Shown here piece by piece: positions 47,004-57,286 of a DNA stretch of 64,000 bases. This DNA is from Pseudoramibacter porci (GTDB lineage Bacteria > Bacillota > Clostridia > Eubacteriales > Eubacteriaceae). Below the pieces are notes generated by a model that saw only the letters and a program-made list of their open reading frames with translations, was not told where the DNA came from and did no database searches. Location of the stretch: NCBI RefSeq assembly GCF_009696145.1, contig NZ_VUMO01000006.1:62001-126000 (forward strand). The letters run 5' to 3'. Within the stretch, counting starts at the first letter, position 1. Each line of letters begins with the position of its first letter. The position numbers and the translations under genes are program-made.

Positions 47004-47734
47004 TATTTAATTCCTAACGCACTTTTTTGATCCGCTATCAAAGAATTTATTCCTTTTTTTGCTAGAAATAGAAACTTTTCTAGTTCATCTTGCGAAAATG
47101 GTCTTTGTTCACCAGTTCCTTGAATCTCAATAAATTCATTATTATCTGTCATGACGACATTCATATCGACTATGGCCTGTGAATCTTCGTCATAACATAG
47201 ATCGAGAATTGGCACATCCTTGAATAGGCCAACGGAAATCGAGGCGACAAAACAATTAATTGGATTTTCTGAAATGATTTCCTTATTAAGTAACCATTGT
47301 ATTGCATCGTACAAGGCAACAAAAGCGCCAGTAATTGAAGCCGTCCGTGTTCCTCCATCAGCCTGCAAGACATCACAGTCAATCTTGATTGTACGCTCGC
47401 CAAGCTTGCTCAGATCTAATGTTGAGCGTAAACTCCTCCCAATCAGCCTTTGAATTTCTACAGATCGGCTATCCGTTTTCCCGTTTCTGTCTCTTTTTTT
47501 TCTAGTTTTTGTTGAACTGGGAAGCATATTATACTCTGCCGTAATCCATCCACGTTCTTCACCGCGCATAAATGATGGCACTGTTTCATCGATCATTGCT
47601 GTACACAAAACTGCTGTTTCACCTGTTTTAATTAAAACAGAGCCCTGTGCATATTTTGTAAAATGTCTAATAATCTGAACAGGTCGCCCCTGATCACAGG
47701 AACGACCGTCTTTTCTAATAAATGCTTGATTCAT
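47003..47734 (-). CDS. rph: Ribonuclease PH
   Basis: 243 residues, full length. Phosphate-dependent 3'-to-5' exonuclease that trims tRNA precursors. RKDGR at the start, [31 protein letters not shown] and [18 protein letters not shown] are the family signatures. It lies 4 bases after gatB and one base overlaps rdgB. The pair rph-rdgB is common in Firmicutes. Confidence 0.97.
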   Translation of the reverse strand: MNQAFIRKDGRSCDQGRPVQIIRHFTKYAQGSVLIKTGETAVLCTAMIDETVPSFMRGEERGWITAEYNMLPSSTKTRKKRDRNGKTDSRSVEIQRLIGRSLRSTLDLSKLGERTIKIDCDVLQADGGTRTASITGAFVALYDAIQWLLNKEIISENPINCFVASISVGLFKDVPILDLCYDEDSQAIVDMNVVMTDNNEFIEIQGTGEQRPFSQDELEKFLFLAKKGINSLIADQKSALGIK

Positions 47735-47738
47735 ATGA

Positions 47739-49175
47739 TTAATTTATTTTTTTCGCTACAACTTCTCTGATAATTTTATTGGCTAATTGTGGATTTGCTT
47801 TTCCTTTTGTTGCTTTCATAACCTGTCCAGTTAAAAAGCCATATGCCTTTTTGTTTCCTGAAGAAATATCAGAAACAGATTTTGGATTGTCCTCAACAAT
47901 TTTTTCGATAATTGTCTGAAGCTCTCCTTCATCTTGCATTTGTGCCCAATTATTTCTTTCAACAATTTCTTTTGGAGAGCCATCTTCTGTAAACATTTTT
48001 TCCATAACAAACTTGGCTATCTTCCCAGATATCATTCCATTTTGAATCAAGTCAATTAATTCAGCTAGATCGCTCGGGACAAATGGAATTGTAGAAATAG
48101 ATAATTCTTTTTCCTTTAAGTGAGCTGGAATATCAACCATTAACCAGTTTGCAATTTGTTTTGGATGGTTAGAGATTTTCACAGTTTCTTCAAAGAATTG
48201 GGCCATTTCTTTAGAAGAAGTGATTAAATCTGCATCGTATTCCGGTAAATCATATTCCGCCATATATCTGGCTTTTTTAGCTTCTGGAAGTTCAGGCAAT
48301 TCTGATTTAGCTTTTTTTATTTCTTCATCCGTTATGGTAATAGGTACTAGATCTGGTTCGGGAAAATAACGATAATCTTGTGCATCTTCCTTAGAACGCA
48401 TTGCGGAACTAATTCCTTTAACATCATCCCATTTTCTCGTTTCTTGAATAATGGGATGTCCTTTTTTTAATTCGATAATTTGACGTTTACTTTCGTACTT
48501 GATCGCTCTTTCTAAAGCTCTAAATGAATTCAAATTCTTCATTTCTGTACGTGTTCCCAGTTTTTCAGTACCTTTTTCACGTACGGATACGTTAACGTCA
48601 AAACGAATTGAGCCTTCTTCCATTTTGCAGTCAGAGACTCCAGTATATTCCAAAGTATTTCTTATCTTTTCTGCAAAAATTCTTGCTTCCTCTGGGCCTC
48701 TAATATCAGGCTCTGAAACAATTTCTATTAGTGGCACACCGCAACGATTTACATCTACTAAAGTACCATCTGTCGATTCGTGGAGCAGTTTCCCGGCATC
48801 TTCTTCAATATGAATACGTGTAATACCAATCGGTTTTGTTTGGCCATTTACATTGATATCAACGGTTCCACCCAAACACAATGGGCGATCGAATTGAGAG
48901 GTTTGATATGCCTTAGGAAGATCTGGGTAAAAATAATTTTTTCTGTCCATTTTGCTGAAATTTGCAATTTTACAATTTAATGCTAGTCCAGCTCTTACGG
49001 CATAACGAACAACATCTCTATTTAATACAGGCAATACACCAGGCATTCCCAGACAAATAGGGCAAGTATGTGTATTTTCCGGATCTCCAAATTTGGTAGG
49101 ACAAGAACAGAAAATTTTTGTATTAGTTAAAAGTTCGGCATGAATTTCCATACCGACGACGATTTCATATTCCAT
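47739..49175 (-). CDS. gatB: Aspartyl/glutamyl-tRNA amidotransferase subunit B
   Basis: 478 residues. Binds the misacylated tRNA, phosphorylates the side chain with ATP and receives ammonia from GatA. Seen: [33 protein letters not shown] (with the zinc cysteines), [13 protein letters not shown] and [17 protein letters not shown]. The C-terminal helical and YqeY-like domains follow. It is 14 bases after gatA. Confidence 0.98.
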   Translation of the reverse strand: MEYEIVVGMEIHAELLTNTKIFCSCPTKFGDPENTHTCPICLGMPGVLPVLNRDVVRYAVRAGLALNCKIANFSKMDRKNYFYPDLPKAYQTSQFDRPLCLGGTVDINVNGQTKPIGITRIHIEEDAGKLLHESTDGTLVDVNRCGVPLIEIVSEPDIRGPEEARIFAEKIRNTLEYTGVSDCKMEEGSIRFDVNVSVREKGTEKLGTRTEMKNLNSFRALERAIKYESKRQIIELKKGHPIIQETRKWDDVKGISSAMRSKEDAQDYRYFPEPDLVPITITDEEIKKAKSELPELPEAKKARYMAEYDLPEYDADLITSSKEMAQFFEETVKISNHPKQIANWLMVDIPAHLKEKELSISTIPFVPSDLAELIDLIQNGMISGKIAKFVMEKMFTEDGSPKEIVERNNWAQMQDEGELQTIIEKIVEDNPKSVSDISSGNKKAYGFLTGQVMKATKGKANPQLANKIIREVVAKKIN

Positions 49176-49189
49176 TTATGTTTCTCCTC

Positions 49190-50644
49190 TTATAGGCTCG
49201 GCTGGTTTTTTCTAAAATTGAATGATTGTTCTAAAGCCCATGCAGCTTGAAGAATTTTTTCTTCGCCCAATGCTGGACCTACTATTTGAATGCCAATCGG
49301 CAAACCTTTTTGATCAAGTTTCGTTGGAATAGAAACTGCCGGAATACCTGCGATATTTATCGGAACAGTAAAAGTGTCTGACATGTACATTTGCAATGGA
49401 TCATCAACCTTTTCTCCAATTTTAAATGCAGTGGTTGCAGACGTTGGCGTCATAAGAACATCACATTGTTCGAAAATTTTATTGTATTCATTAATAATAA
49501 CTGTCCGAACTTGCATGCCTTTTTTATAATACGCATCATAATAACCCGAACTCAAAGCATAAGTTCCAAGCATTATTCTTCGTTTTACCTCTGATCCGAA
49601 GCCCTCGGATCTTGTTTTATAATACATGTCGATATAATCGGTGTATTCCTTTGCTCTGTAACCGTAGCGAACACCATCATATCTAGCAAGATTTGAACTA
49701 GCCTCTGCACACGCAACAATATAATAAGCCGCCAAAGCCTGCTTAAAATATCTAAAGTCTACTTCAACAATTTCGGCCCCAGCATCTTTAAAAGCTGCAA
49801 TTGATTCGTCCATTGCAGTTTTAACTTCTTCCTGTACACCTTCGGTATTAAAGTTCTTTAGAATACCAACTTTCAGCCCCTTTGCTCCACGCTTTAAATT
49901 AACGGTATAGTCTTTTTTGGATATATTTAATGAAGTGGAGTCTTTCGCATCATGACCGGCAATTGCGTTAAGAACGATAGCTGCATCTTCTACGTCTTTA
50001 GTAAAAGTTCCGATCTGATCCAGCGAAGAAGCAAATGCAATTAAACCATAACGCGATACCAATCCATAAGTTGGTTTTAAGCCAACAACACCGCACAAAG
50101 ACGCAGGCTGGCGTATGGACCCACCCGTATCACTTCCGAGAGCGTAAGCTGCCATATCCGCAGCTACTGCAACCGCAGAGCCACCTGATGAACCACCGGG
50201 CACCGTAGAAAGATCCCAAGGATTTTTCGTCGTCTTAAAGGCTGAGTTTTCTGTAGATGAACCCATCGCGAATTCATCCATATTGACCTTTCCAAGCATA
50301 ATACTGTCTAAATTTTGTAAGCGTTCATATACGTCAGCGCTATATGGAGGAACAAAATTGTATAGCATTTTCGATGCAGCTGTTGTTTTGATATCTTTCG
50401 TACAGATATTATCTTTTAATGCGTACGGAATGCCGGATAATATACTTGATTCAGTTTTTCCCTCACTATCAATTTTTTTGGCATGCTCTTTTGCGTCGTC
50501 TAAGCATTTTAATAAGAAAGCGTCGACTTTCGGATCAACCTTTTCAATGCGGTCTGCATATGAAGCAACCAATTCTTCAGAGGAAAATTCTCCTTTAGAT
50601 AATGCTTCCTTTGTTTCATGTATTGTAAGTCTATTAATATTCAT
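49190..50644 (-). CDS. gatA: Aspartyl/glutamyl-tRNA amidotransferase subunit A
   Basis: 484 residues. Amidase that frees ammonia from glutamine or asparagine and channels it to GatB. The Ser-cisSer-Lys catalytic set is intact: Lys in [10 protein letters not shown], and the serines in [14 protein letters not shown] and [11 protein letters not shown]. Middle gene of gatCAB, 9 bases after gatC. Because a glutaminyl-tRNA synthetase is also encoded here, the cellular use may be mainly Asn-tRNA formation; that is inference. Confidence 0.98.
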   Translation of the reverse strand: MNINRLTIHETKEALSKGEFSSEELVASYADRIEKVDPKVDAFLLKCLDDAKEHAKKIDSEGKTESSILSGIPYALKDNICTKDIKTTAASKMLYNFVPPYSADVYERLQNLDSIMLGKVNMDEFAMGSSTENSAFKTTKNPWDLSTVPGGSSGGSAVAVAADMAAYALGSDTGGSIRQPASLCGVVGLKPTYGLVSRYGLIAFASSLDQIGTFTKDVEDAAIVLNAIAGHDAKDSTSLNISKKDYTVNLKRGAKGLKVGILKNFNTEGVQEEVKTAMDESIAAFKDAGAEIVEVDFRYFKQALAAYYIVACAEASSNLARYDGVRYGYRAKEYTDYIDMYYKTRSEGFGSEVKRRIMLGTYALSSGYYDAYYKKGMQVRTVIINEYNKIFEQCDVLMTPTSATTAFKIGEKVDDPLQMYMSDTFTVPINIAGIPAVSIPTKLDQKGLPIGIQIVGPALGEEKILQAAWALEQSFNFRKNQPSL

Positions 50645-50653
50645 TATATCTCC

Positions 50654-50941
50654 TTAATCTAATACACGCGGCACTTTAAAACACCCATTTTCTTGATCTG
50701 GTGCGTTTGCAAGTGCAACTTGGTTGCTTAGTGGTGTGCCAACAACATCATCTCGAAATACATTACTTACTTGGAGAATATGTTCTGTTGGTTCAATATT
50801 AGACGTATCTACTTCATTCAAAGTCGCAACATAATCTAATACCGATCCCAATTCTTTTGCCATTTTTTTTGTTTCTTCTTCGTTGAAACGAAGTCTCGCT
50901 AGTTTTGAAACATAGGTTACTTCTTCGTTTGAAATACTCAT
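50654..50941 (-). CDS. gatC: Aspartyl/glutamyl-tRNA amidotransferase subunit C
   Basis: 95 residues. Small subunit that wraps around GatA and GatB and stabilises them. EEVTYVSKLARLRFNEEE at the N-terminus and LREDVV-like NVFRDDVVGTPLS near the C-terminus are typical. Two Met codons are adjacent; the second (50941) lies 5 bases after AGGAG, the first only 2 bases, so I use the second. First gene of the gat operon, with its own promoter. Confidence 0.95.
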   Translation of the reverse strand: MSISNEEVTYVSKLARLRFNEEETKKMAKELGSVLDYVATLNEVDTSNIEPTEHILQVSNVFRDDVVGTPLSNQVALANAPDQENGCFKVPRVLD

Positions 50942-50973
50942 CATAACTCCTAATTAATATTTAAATATAATAC

Positions 50974-51002
50974 ATTATAAATAAAAGAAACTACATTTTC
51001 AA
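50974..51002 (-). promoter_or_regulatory. Promoter of the gatCAB-rph-rdgB unit
   Basis: On the minus strand TTGAAA (51002-50997), 17-base spacer, TATAAT (50979-50974), about 33 bases before the gatC start. It separates gatCAB from the upstream ligA cluster as an independently started unit, though read-through is possible. Confidence 0.75.
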
Positions 51003-51025
51003 CAAACGGTTAACATGTCGTGCCA

Positions 51026-52993
51026 TTAACTTTTGGTTGTAAATTGTCTTATGAATTCTTCTTCTGTAATAATTGGAATATTTAATTCCTTTGCTTTTTT
51101 ATTTTTTCCACTTTTGCTATTTATATCGTTATTAATTAAATAATCTGTTTTCGCAGAAACACTACCCGTTACATGTCCATTTTGACTGATAATATAATTT
51201 TTTAGAGCATCTCGATTTTTGTAATGATTGAGTGATCCTGTGATAACAAAAGTTAGCTGAGCACACATTTGTTGCGAATTCGTATCAATTTGATTATCTT
51301 GTACCGTTAGTTGCTGAAGTAATAAATTTAATTCACTCGAGTTGTTTTCATACCATGCAATAATAGAAGCAGACATTTTTTCACCAATTCCATCAATGCA
51401 CGAAAAATTTTTTTTATTTTTAGAAAAATATAAAAATTGTTTAAAGCCGATAGACTGAATAATTTTTCTTGCTGCATCGACACCAATCATAGGAATGCCT
51501 AGTGCAAATAACAGTTTCTCCGCATTAACATGTCTGCTGTTTTCAATTGCTTGCAATAAATTCTCTGTTGATTTTTCACCAAAACCTTCTAATTCTTTTA
51601 TTTGAGTTTCATGGCTTTTTAACAAGTAAATATCAGAAAAATTTTTTATGTATCCTTGATTCATAAATTTGTTTAAAGTTTGAAGAGATAAACCGTTAAT
51701 ATCCATTCCGTATTTACTAACAAATCGTTCATATTTTTTGAGATGTTTTGCAGCACAATCGATATTTGTACAATGTAGTGTTTCTGCACCCGAAGATGAT
51801 ATTTCTATTTTTGTTTCATGATGACAGACAGGACACTCTTTAGGAATAGAAAATATTCCCATTGGTTTGGCTGAAATAATTTTAGGAATGATCTTATTCG
51901 CTTTAATGACTGTGACTTCTGTTCCACGTCCACCGATTCCCAAGCGTTTGCACTCACTGATATTATGAAGTGTTGCTCTCTTTACCGTGGTCCCTTCAAG
52001 ATCAATGGGATCAAATATGGCGATGGGCGTAATTGTCGAAGCCGCACACGACCATTCTATTGTTTCAAGCTTTGTTGTTTTTGATGTATCTTGCCATTTA
52101 TACGCAAGACCAGCGCGCTTTTCATGGTGACCGGTAGCACCGCCATTTCGTGCATACTCAGTATCATCAAAAACCATCACCAAACCATCTACAGGATAAT
52201 CTAATTGATCGCTTGCAACTCTTTTACTCCATCGTGTGATTCCTTCTTCAATCCTCTCTGGATGTAATTTTTCCGCTTCAACTGGATGAAATCCTAACTT
52301 TTTTAATAATTTCATCCGTTCGCCCCAAGATACTATCTTTTCATCTGTGTGTACTAATGTAAATGGAATCCACTGAATATTACGCCGTTTTACTTCGTCA
52401 ATATCTTTTAGACTCAATGATCCTGATGCAAGATTTCTTGGGTTAGCGTAATCATTATTGGATGAAAGACAAAAATTTTCAAAATCAGAATATTTGATAA
52501 TTGCTTCACCTCTAATAACCAGATGACTTTTTAATTGAATTGTACGAGGAATGCCGTGAATCGCTTTTGCCAGTGACGTGATGTTTGTGCCAATTATTCC
52601 ATTCCCTCGCGTAACTAAAGAGATTAATTCTCCTTGATCATAAGTTGCAACCAGCGTTAAACCATCAAGTTTCCAAGATAACCAAACATCTCTACCACAG
52701 GCCCATTTTACCAAATCATTAACATTTTTTGTCTTTGCTAATGATAACGCCGGATATTCGTGCAGCACTTTATCACCGTCGTTATCTTGTAGGGTTCCAA
52801 CAGTTTGAGTGGGGCTATTGTCTAATACATAACCTGTTTGTCTCTCTAATTTACTTAATTGATCAAATAATTTGTCCCATTCATAGTTGGACATCAATTC
52901 CTCTCTGCCATTATAGTAGGCTTCAGAGGCATCGTTTAATTTTTTGACCAGTGATTCTATTAATGCTTTATTATCTAATGATATTGAATCCAT
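51026..52993 (-). CDS. ligA: NAD-dependent DNA ligase, divergent form
   Basis: 655 residues. All LigA domains appear in order: Ia (1-65), adenylation domain with the active-site lysine in SWKLDGLTL, OB fold, a four-Cys zinc finger (CPVC...CTNIDC), HhH repeats (GIGEKMSASI) and a C-terminal BRCT domain (LTFVITGSLNHYKNRDAL). It seals nicks in DNA. Several signature positions differ from E. coli LigA: WKLDG for the usual KIDG context, NYEWD where most have SDAEYD, and YYNG where most have YH, so NAD handling in domain Ia may differ. A similar variant exists in some clostridia. It lies 3 bases after pcrA. No other ligase is in the window. Confidence 0.92.
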   Translation of the reverse strand: MDSISLDNKALIESLVKKLNDASEAYYNGREELMSNYEWDKLFDQLSKLERQTGYVLDNSPTQTVGTLQDNDGDKVLHEYPALSLAKTKNVNDLVKWACGRDVWLSWKLDGLTLVATYDQGELISLVTRGNGIIGTNITSLAKAIHGIPRTIQLKSHLVIRGEAIIKYSDFENFCLSSNNDYANPRNLASGSLSLKDIDEVKRRNIQWIPFTLVHTDEKIVSWGERMKLLKKLGFHPVEAEKLHPERIEEGITRWSKRVASDQLDYPVDGLVMVFDDTEYARNGGATGHHEKRAGLAYKWQDTSKTTKLETIEWSCAASTITPIAIFDPIDLEGTTVKRATLHNISECKRLGIGGRGTEVTVIKANKIIPKIISAKPMGIFSIPKECPVCHHETKIEISSSGAETLHCTNIDCAAKHLKKYERFVSKYGMDINGLSLQTLNKFMNQGYIKNFSDIYLLKSHETQIKELEGFGEKSTENLLQAIENSRHVNAEKLLFALGIPMIGVDAARKIIQSIGFKQFLYFSKNKKNFSCIDGIGEKMSASIIAWYENNSSELNLLLQQLTVQDNQIDTNSQQMCAQLTFVITGSLNHYKNRDALKNYIISQNGHVTGSVSAKTDYLINNDINSKSGKNKKAKELNIPIITEEEFIRQFTTKS

Positions 52994-52996
52994 ATT

Positions 52997-55213
52997 TTAC
53001 TCGTTTACTAATTGCACATAGGAAGGTGCAAGTTTTTTTATTCCTACTCCTGGAAAAGCAACTGAAATTTGATTCTTTTGAACATCAATAATCGTTCCAA
53101 CGCCAAATTTCTTGTGTTTAACGCGGTCTGCCAATTGAAAATTGTTTTCAGATTTAGGTGTGAAAGTCTCCGATTTTTTGACCTTTGCGTATTTCAGACT
53201 TTGATTAAATGTGCGATGTTTAAATTTTGGAGAGGACACATTATTATGCACGTGTACATTCGAACTTGCATAACCTCTTTCCTGAAAATCAATATTTTCT
53301 TTTGGAAGTTCTTCAATAAATCGAGAAGGAATTTCTGGCTGCGTTCTACCGAAAATCGTTCTAGAATTCGCGTACGTCAAAAATAATCTTTTTTGTGCAC
53401 GAGTTACGCCGACATAACAAATTCTTCTTTCTTCTTCCATTTGAGTTTCATCATCAAAAGAACGAATATGTGGAAAAATACCATCTTCCATTCCGGGCAT
53501 GAAGACAACAGGAAATTCAAGGCCCTTTGCGTTATGAAGCGTCATGAGCAATATTTTTCCATCTTGATCGTTATATTTATCAGTTTCATTTGTTAATGAA
53601 ATGGTTTCGAGATATGCTTGAAGTGATTGGTCATCGGAGTTCTTTTCAAATTCCACGGCACTAGAGATTAATTCCTGCAGATTTTCAATTCGAGCGTCTG
53701 CATTTTGAACATTCCCAGTTTTTAACATATTCAAGTAGCCTGTTTGATTAATAGTTTCTTCCAATAACTCTGCAACCCCAACAGTATTCGACAATTCAAG
53801 TAAGCTAGAGATGATATCCGTAAATTGCCTGATTTTTGTTCTGGTTGAAGGCGACAATTCTGGATTATCATCACAGTGAAAGGCTGATTGCAAAATACTG
53901 AAACCTTTAAAATCGGCGAAATCTTTTATTTTTTGAATTGTTGTATTGCCAATTCCACGTTTTGGCTCATTGATTATTCTAAGTGTATCTAAATCATCTT
54001 GCGGATTATACAACACATGTAAATATGAAATAATATCTTTAATTTCTTTTCGCGCGTAGAAATTTGTTCCGCCAATTAATTGATATGGCATATTATGTCG
54101 CATAAAGGTTTCTTCGAATAATCGCGATTGTGCATTCGTTCGATATAAAATCGCAATGTCATTAAATTTATAATGGTCTTCTTTTCTTAAGCTTTGGATT
54201 TCATTTGCTATATATTCCGCTTCTTCATTTCCTGAATTAAATGAGCGTAACGCGATTTGATGTGGATCTTCTGGATTATTAGTCCACAGCCTTTTATCTT
54301 TTCTTTCTTTATTATTTGCAATAATATGATTTGCTAAATTAAGTATAGATGGTGTAGAACGATAATTTTCCTCTAATTTAATGACCTTTGCGTTAGGATA
54401 ATCTTTTTCAAAATCTAAGATATTATGAATATCGGCCCCTCTCCATCCGTATATACTTTGATCATCATCGCCGCACACACAAATATTTTGACTTTCCGAC
54501 GATAATAAATTGACCAATTCATACTGATTGTGGTTTGTATCTTGATACTCATCAACTAAGATATATTTGAACTTATGTTGATAATTACTCAAAACCTGAG
54601 GATTTGTTTTAAATAAAATAATCGTATTGAGAATTAAATCATCAAAGTCCATTGCATTATTTTTTTTGAGTTCTTCTTGATAAACCTTATAAAATTGGGC
54701 TATTTTTTCTCTTCGAAAATCTCCTACCGCATCTTTTGCGTACTGATCAGGTAATATCGTTTTTTCTTTTGCTAATGAAATTTCATTTATAATACTGCCA
54801 AATGAAAACAATTTATCAGAGAAATTTAATGTTTTAATTATTTGTTTGTATAAACGTTTTTGATCATCTGTATCATAAATAACGAAATTCTTTTGATATC
54901 CAAGTAATTCCGCATATGTTCGTAGTATTCTCGAACACATGGCATGAAATGTATACATCCAAATATATCTGGAATCTTCAATATCCATTGCTGCAATTCT
55001 ATTTCTCATTTCCTCAGCAGCTTTATTAGTGAAAGTAATTGCCAAAATTTGTGAAGGATAAGCTAATTTATTTTCAATTATGTAGGCAATTCTGTGAATA
55101 ATGGTCCGTGTCTTTCCAGAACCTGCACCAGCTAATATTAGCAATGGCCCTTCTGTAGACAGGACAGCTTCTTTTTGTTGTGCATTTAAACCCTTTGTGA
55201 TATCTCGATTCAT
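52997..55213 (-). CDS. pcrA: UvrD/PcrA-type DNA helicase
   Basis: 738 residues. Superfamily 1 3'-to-5' helicase with Walker A AGAGSGKT, LVDEYQDTN, GDDDQSIYGWRGAD, LEENYRST, the QLIGGTNFYARKEIKD block, TLHNAKGLEFPVV and RRICYVGVTRAQ. The C-terminal Tudor-like domain that binds RNA polymerase is present (ADRVKHKKFGVGTIIDV). It acts in repair, replication restart and transcription-coupled repair. The start codon overlaps the stop of the upstream unknown gene by 4 bases, and ligA follows at 3 bases; pcrA-ligA is a common Firmicute pair. Confidence 0.97.
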   Translation of the reverse strand: MNRDITKGLNAQQKEAVLSTEGPLLILAGAGSGKTRTIIHRIAYIIENKLAYPSQILAITFTNKAAEEMRNRIAAMDIEDSRYIWMYTFHAMCSRILRTYAELLGYQKNFVIYDTDDQKRLYKQIIKTLNFSDKLFSFGSIINEISLAKEKTILPDQYAKDAVGDFRREKIAQFYKVYQEELKKNNAMDFDDLILNTIILFKTNPQVLSNYQHKFKYILVDEYQDTNHNQYELVNLLSSESQNICVCGDDDQSIYGWRGADIHNILDFEKDYPNAKVIKLEENYRSTPSILNLANHIIANNKERKDKRLWTNNPEDPHQIALRSFNSGNEEAEYIANEIQSLRKEDHYKFNDIAILYRTNAQSRLFEETFMRHNMPYQLIGGTNFYARKEIKDIISYLHVLYNPQDDLDTLRIINEPKRGIGNTTIQKIKDFADFKGFSILQSAFHCDDNPELSPSTRTKIRQFTDIISSLLELSNTVGVAELLEETINQTGYLNMLKTGNVQNADARIENLQELISSAVEFEKNSDDQSLQAYLETISLTNETDKYNDQDGKILLMTLHNAKGLEFPVVFMPGMEDGIFPHIRSFDDETQMEEERRICYVGVTRAQKRLFLTYANSRTIFGRTQPEIPSRFIEELPKENIDFQERGYASSNVHVHNNVSSPKFKHRTFNQSLKYAKVKKSETFTPKSENNFQLADRVKHKKFGVGTIIDVQKNQISVAFPGVGIKKLAPSYVQLVNE

Positions 55214-57270
55214 TTTCTTTTTTCTGTTAATTCCTTTGTAGTCTCATTATTTTCAGCTTCAGAATCTTTTTTTTCCAGCATTTCAGATGGAATTTCTATA
55301 CCTGCATCATATTCTAAGTTTTGCTGACATCTTAAAAACACAATCATAGAGCGCTGATAATTTTCAAAAAAATTATTTTTTTTAGATAAAATGCTCTTAT
55401 TTATTAAATAATAAACGAACAATCCAAAGTAATATGCTTTTTGCGGCTCAATCTTTTTCAAATTAAGATAATAATTAAAAGATTGTTCTAGTGATGTATT
55501 TGAAGTAATTTGATCGCCATTAATCCGTATCCATTCCTCTGATAAGAGATCGATTAATGTTTGATTTAAATATTCCAACATGAGTCCCTTTGCAATATCA
55601 ATATCATCAATCTTTAATGTCTTCATTAAATCCATTGCGCCTTTATCAAAAGCATGTGTGATCCGTTCTGTATAAATTGTATGATGTTTATATTGATTAA
55701 CAATTGAAGATTGCTCGGAAAATAATTTTTCAAGAAACGGACTATCCTTTATCATTTCTTGATAAATTGTAAGCCATTCATCGTACATGCAAAATGGAAT
55801 ATATCCAAAAACGGCAAATAGCTTATCGCAAGTCCGTTTTAATTCTAATATTCGATCTCGATCAGAAAAAGTCTCATTTCTTTGTTCCATATAAAAGTCC
55901 ATTTGATAATCACAATTATTTTTTACAAAGAAACGATTCATTTCATCTACGTTATCAATCTTCTTGCTATAAAAAATGATACCGTTTTGGTCATTCTTTT
56001 TTGATAAATTATGGTATCGATCCGGAATTTGAAGATATCTGATTCCTTGATAAAGCAGATTATTCAAAGGATAATAAATATCGTTGGGATAATTTTTTTC
56101 AAAAACAAACAAATATTTTTTTGACTGCTTTAAAAATAGAATGTATCCTCTGGATGTAAAGAATCCCCAAAAATGATCCGATTGTATTTCTGGTACTTTT
56201 ATATTACAGTCGTCAATATATAAACAACGATCCTGAATATATTCGACGATATCATCTCTAGTTCTAATTCCTAAAGTTAAAAAATTAGTCAAATAATCTC
56301 GAATCAGTAAATCAATGATCACTCCGTAAGGATTGTAAATGTCAAGAACAGGTATTTCTTTCCTTTGTTTGATATTTTTCATAATAATCAACAAAACACT
56401 ATCGATATGCAATGTTGAAATAGACGTATCTGAAAATAATTTTCTTAAATCCTTTCTAACCTGTTCACCCACCTGATTGAGGATTAATCTACGTTTTTGA
56501 TCTTCTTTTTCTTTTAGTTGTTCATTAAAGTAATCGACTAGTTTTGTCATTTGCCGCAATTGATTATCGTCATTACTGTACAAAATAATATTTCGATCCT
56601 GAAATAATGATTCTGGATATTTAACATTTGAAAAATGTACAGATTGTAAACTATCTTGTTTTTTCAAAGAGTATTTAATTTCTTCGTTAATTGGGAAATT
56701 GACTTTGGTGACTTGTCTACCTTCTGTTTGTCGAAGCACAATCCCCCTTTTCGTTAGAAATAGATCCGTCCAAGTCTGGGGAACACTTTGGCTGCAATTT
56801 GCTTGTATTTGCTTAATAAATAATACAGTATTATTGAAATATTTACTATAGCTCAGTAATTCGGCATTTTCTAAATTAGCAGAAAAACCATAATCTAATA
56901 TTTTTTTTATCAATTTTGATAATAGTTCTTTTTCAGAATATATATTTTCTGAATTTTCTCCTATGAAAACTTGGTAAAGTTCATCATTACGGTCAATAAA
57001 GTTTGGATTCATTTTTAACATCGCATCAATTGCTAAATAAATGATAGTATCCAAATCAACAGAAATCAAATTTGAAAAATTATAATCATTAAGTAATACT
57101 TTACGAATCGATTGCGTCATGACGTCAATCTTTGATATCGCATTGGTTAATAAGGAATTACATTTTGAACATAAATTACTGTATTCAATATTTAAATTCA
57201 CATTTTTTAATTCATGCGCTCTTGAAAAGAACCCGATCTCTTTTCCGCATCGTTCACAAGAAATTTTCAT
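55210..57270 (-). CDS. Unknown 686-residue protein with N-terminal zinc ribbon
   Basis: I do not recognise the bulk of this protein. The N-terminus carries a probable zinc ribbon, C5-x2-C8 and C34-x2-C37 (CERCGKEIGFFSR...CSKCN), resembling the DUF4428-type ribbon. The rest, about 640 residues, has no membrane segment or P-loop. It is helical and rich in Asn, Lys, Ile, Tyr and Phe, with a coiled-coil-like stretch near 245-280 and an acidic/charged tail. The stop overlaps the pcrA start (ATGA), so it is translationally coupled to pcrA, and it lies 16 bases after the deoxyinosine glycosylase gene. The operon place suggests DNA repair or replication; this is association only. Base composition matches the neighbours. 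Confidence 0.85.
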   Translation of the reverse strand: MKISCERCGKEIGFFSRAHELKNVNLNIEYSNLCSKCNSLLTNAISKIDVMTQSIRKVLLNDYNFSNLISVDLDTIIYLAIDAMLKMNPNFIDRNDELYQVFIGENSENIYSEKELLSKLIKKILDYGFSANLENAELLSYSKYFNNTVLFIKQIQANCSQSVPQTWTDLFLTKRGIVLRQTEGRQVTKVNFPINEEIKYSLKKQDSLQSVHFSNVKYPESLFQDRNIILYSNDDNQLRQMTKLVDYFNEQLKEKEDQKRRLILNQVGEQVRKDLRKLFSDTSISTLHIDSVLLIIMKNIKQRKEIPVLDIYNPYGVIIDLLIRDYLTNFLTLGIRTRDDIVEYIQDRCLYIDDCNIKVPEIQSDHFWGFFTSRGYILFLKQSKKYLFVFEKNYPNDIYYPLNNLLYQGIRYLQIPDRYHNLSKKNDQNGIIFYSKKIDNVDEMNRFFVKNNCDYQMDFYMEQRNETFSDRDRILELKRTCDKLFAVFGYIPFCMYDEWLTIYQEMIKDSPFLEKLFSEQSSIVNQYKHHTIYTERITHAFDKGAMDLMKTLKIDDIDIAKGLMLEYLNQTLIDLLSEEWIRINGDQITSNTSLEQSFNYYLNLKKIEPQKAYYFGLFVYYLINKSILSKKNNFFENYQRSMIVFLRCQQNLEYDAGIEIPSEMLEKKDSEAENNETTKELTEKRK

Positions 57271-57286
57271 GTTATTCCTTATCCTT

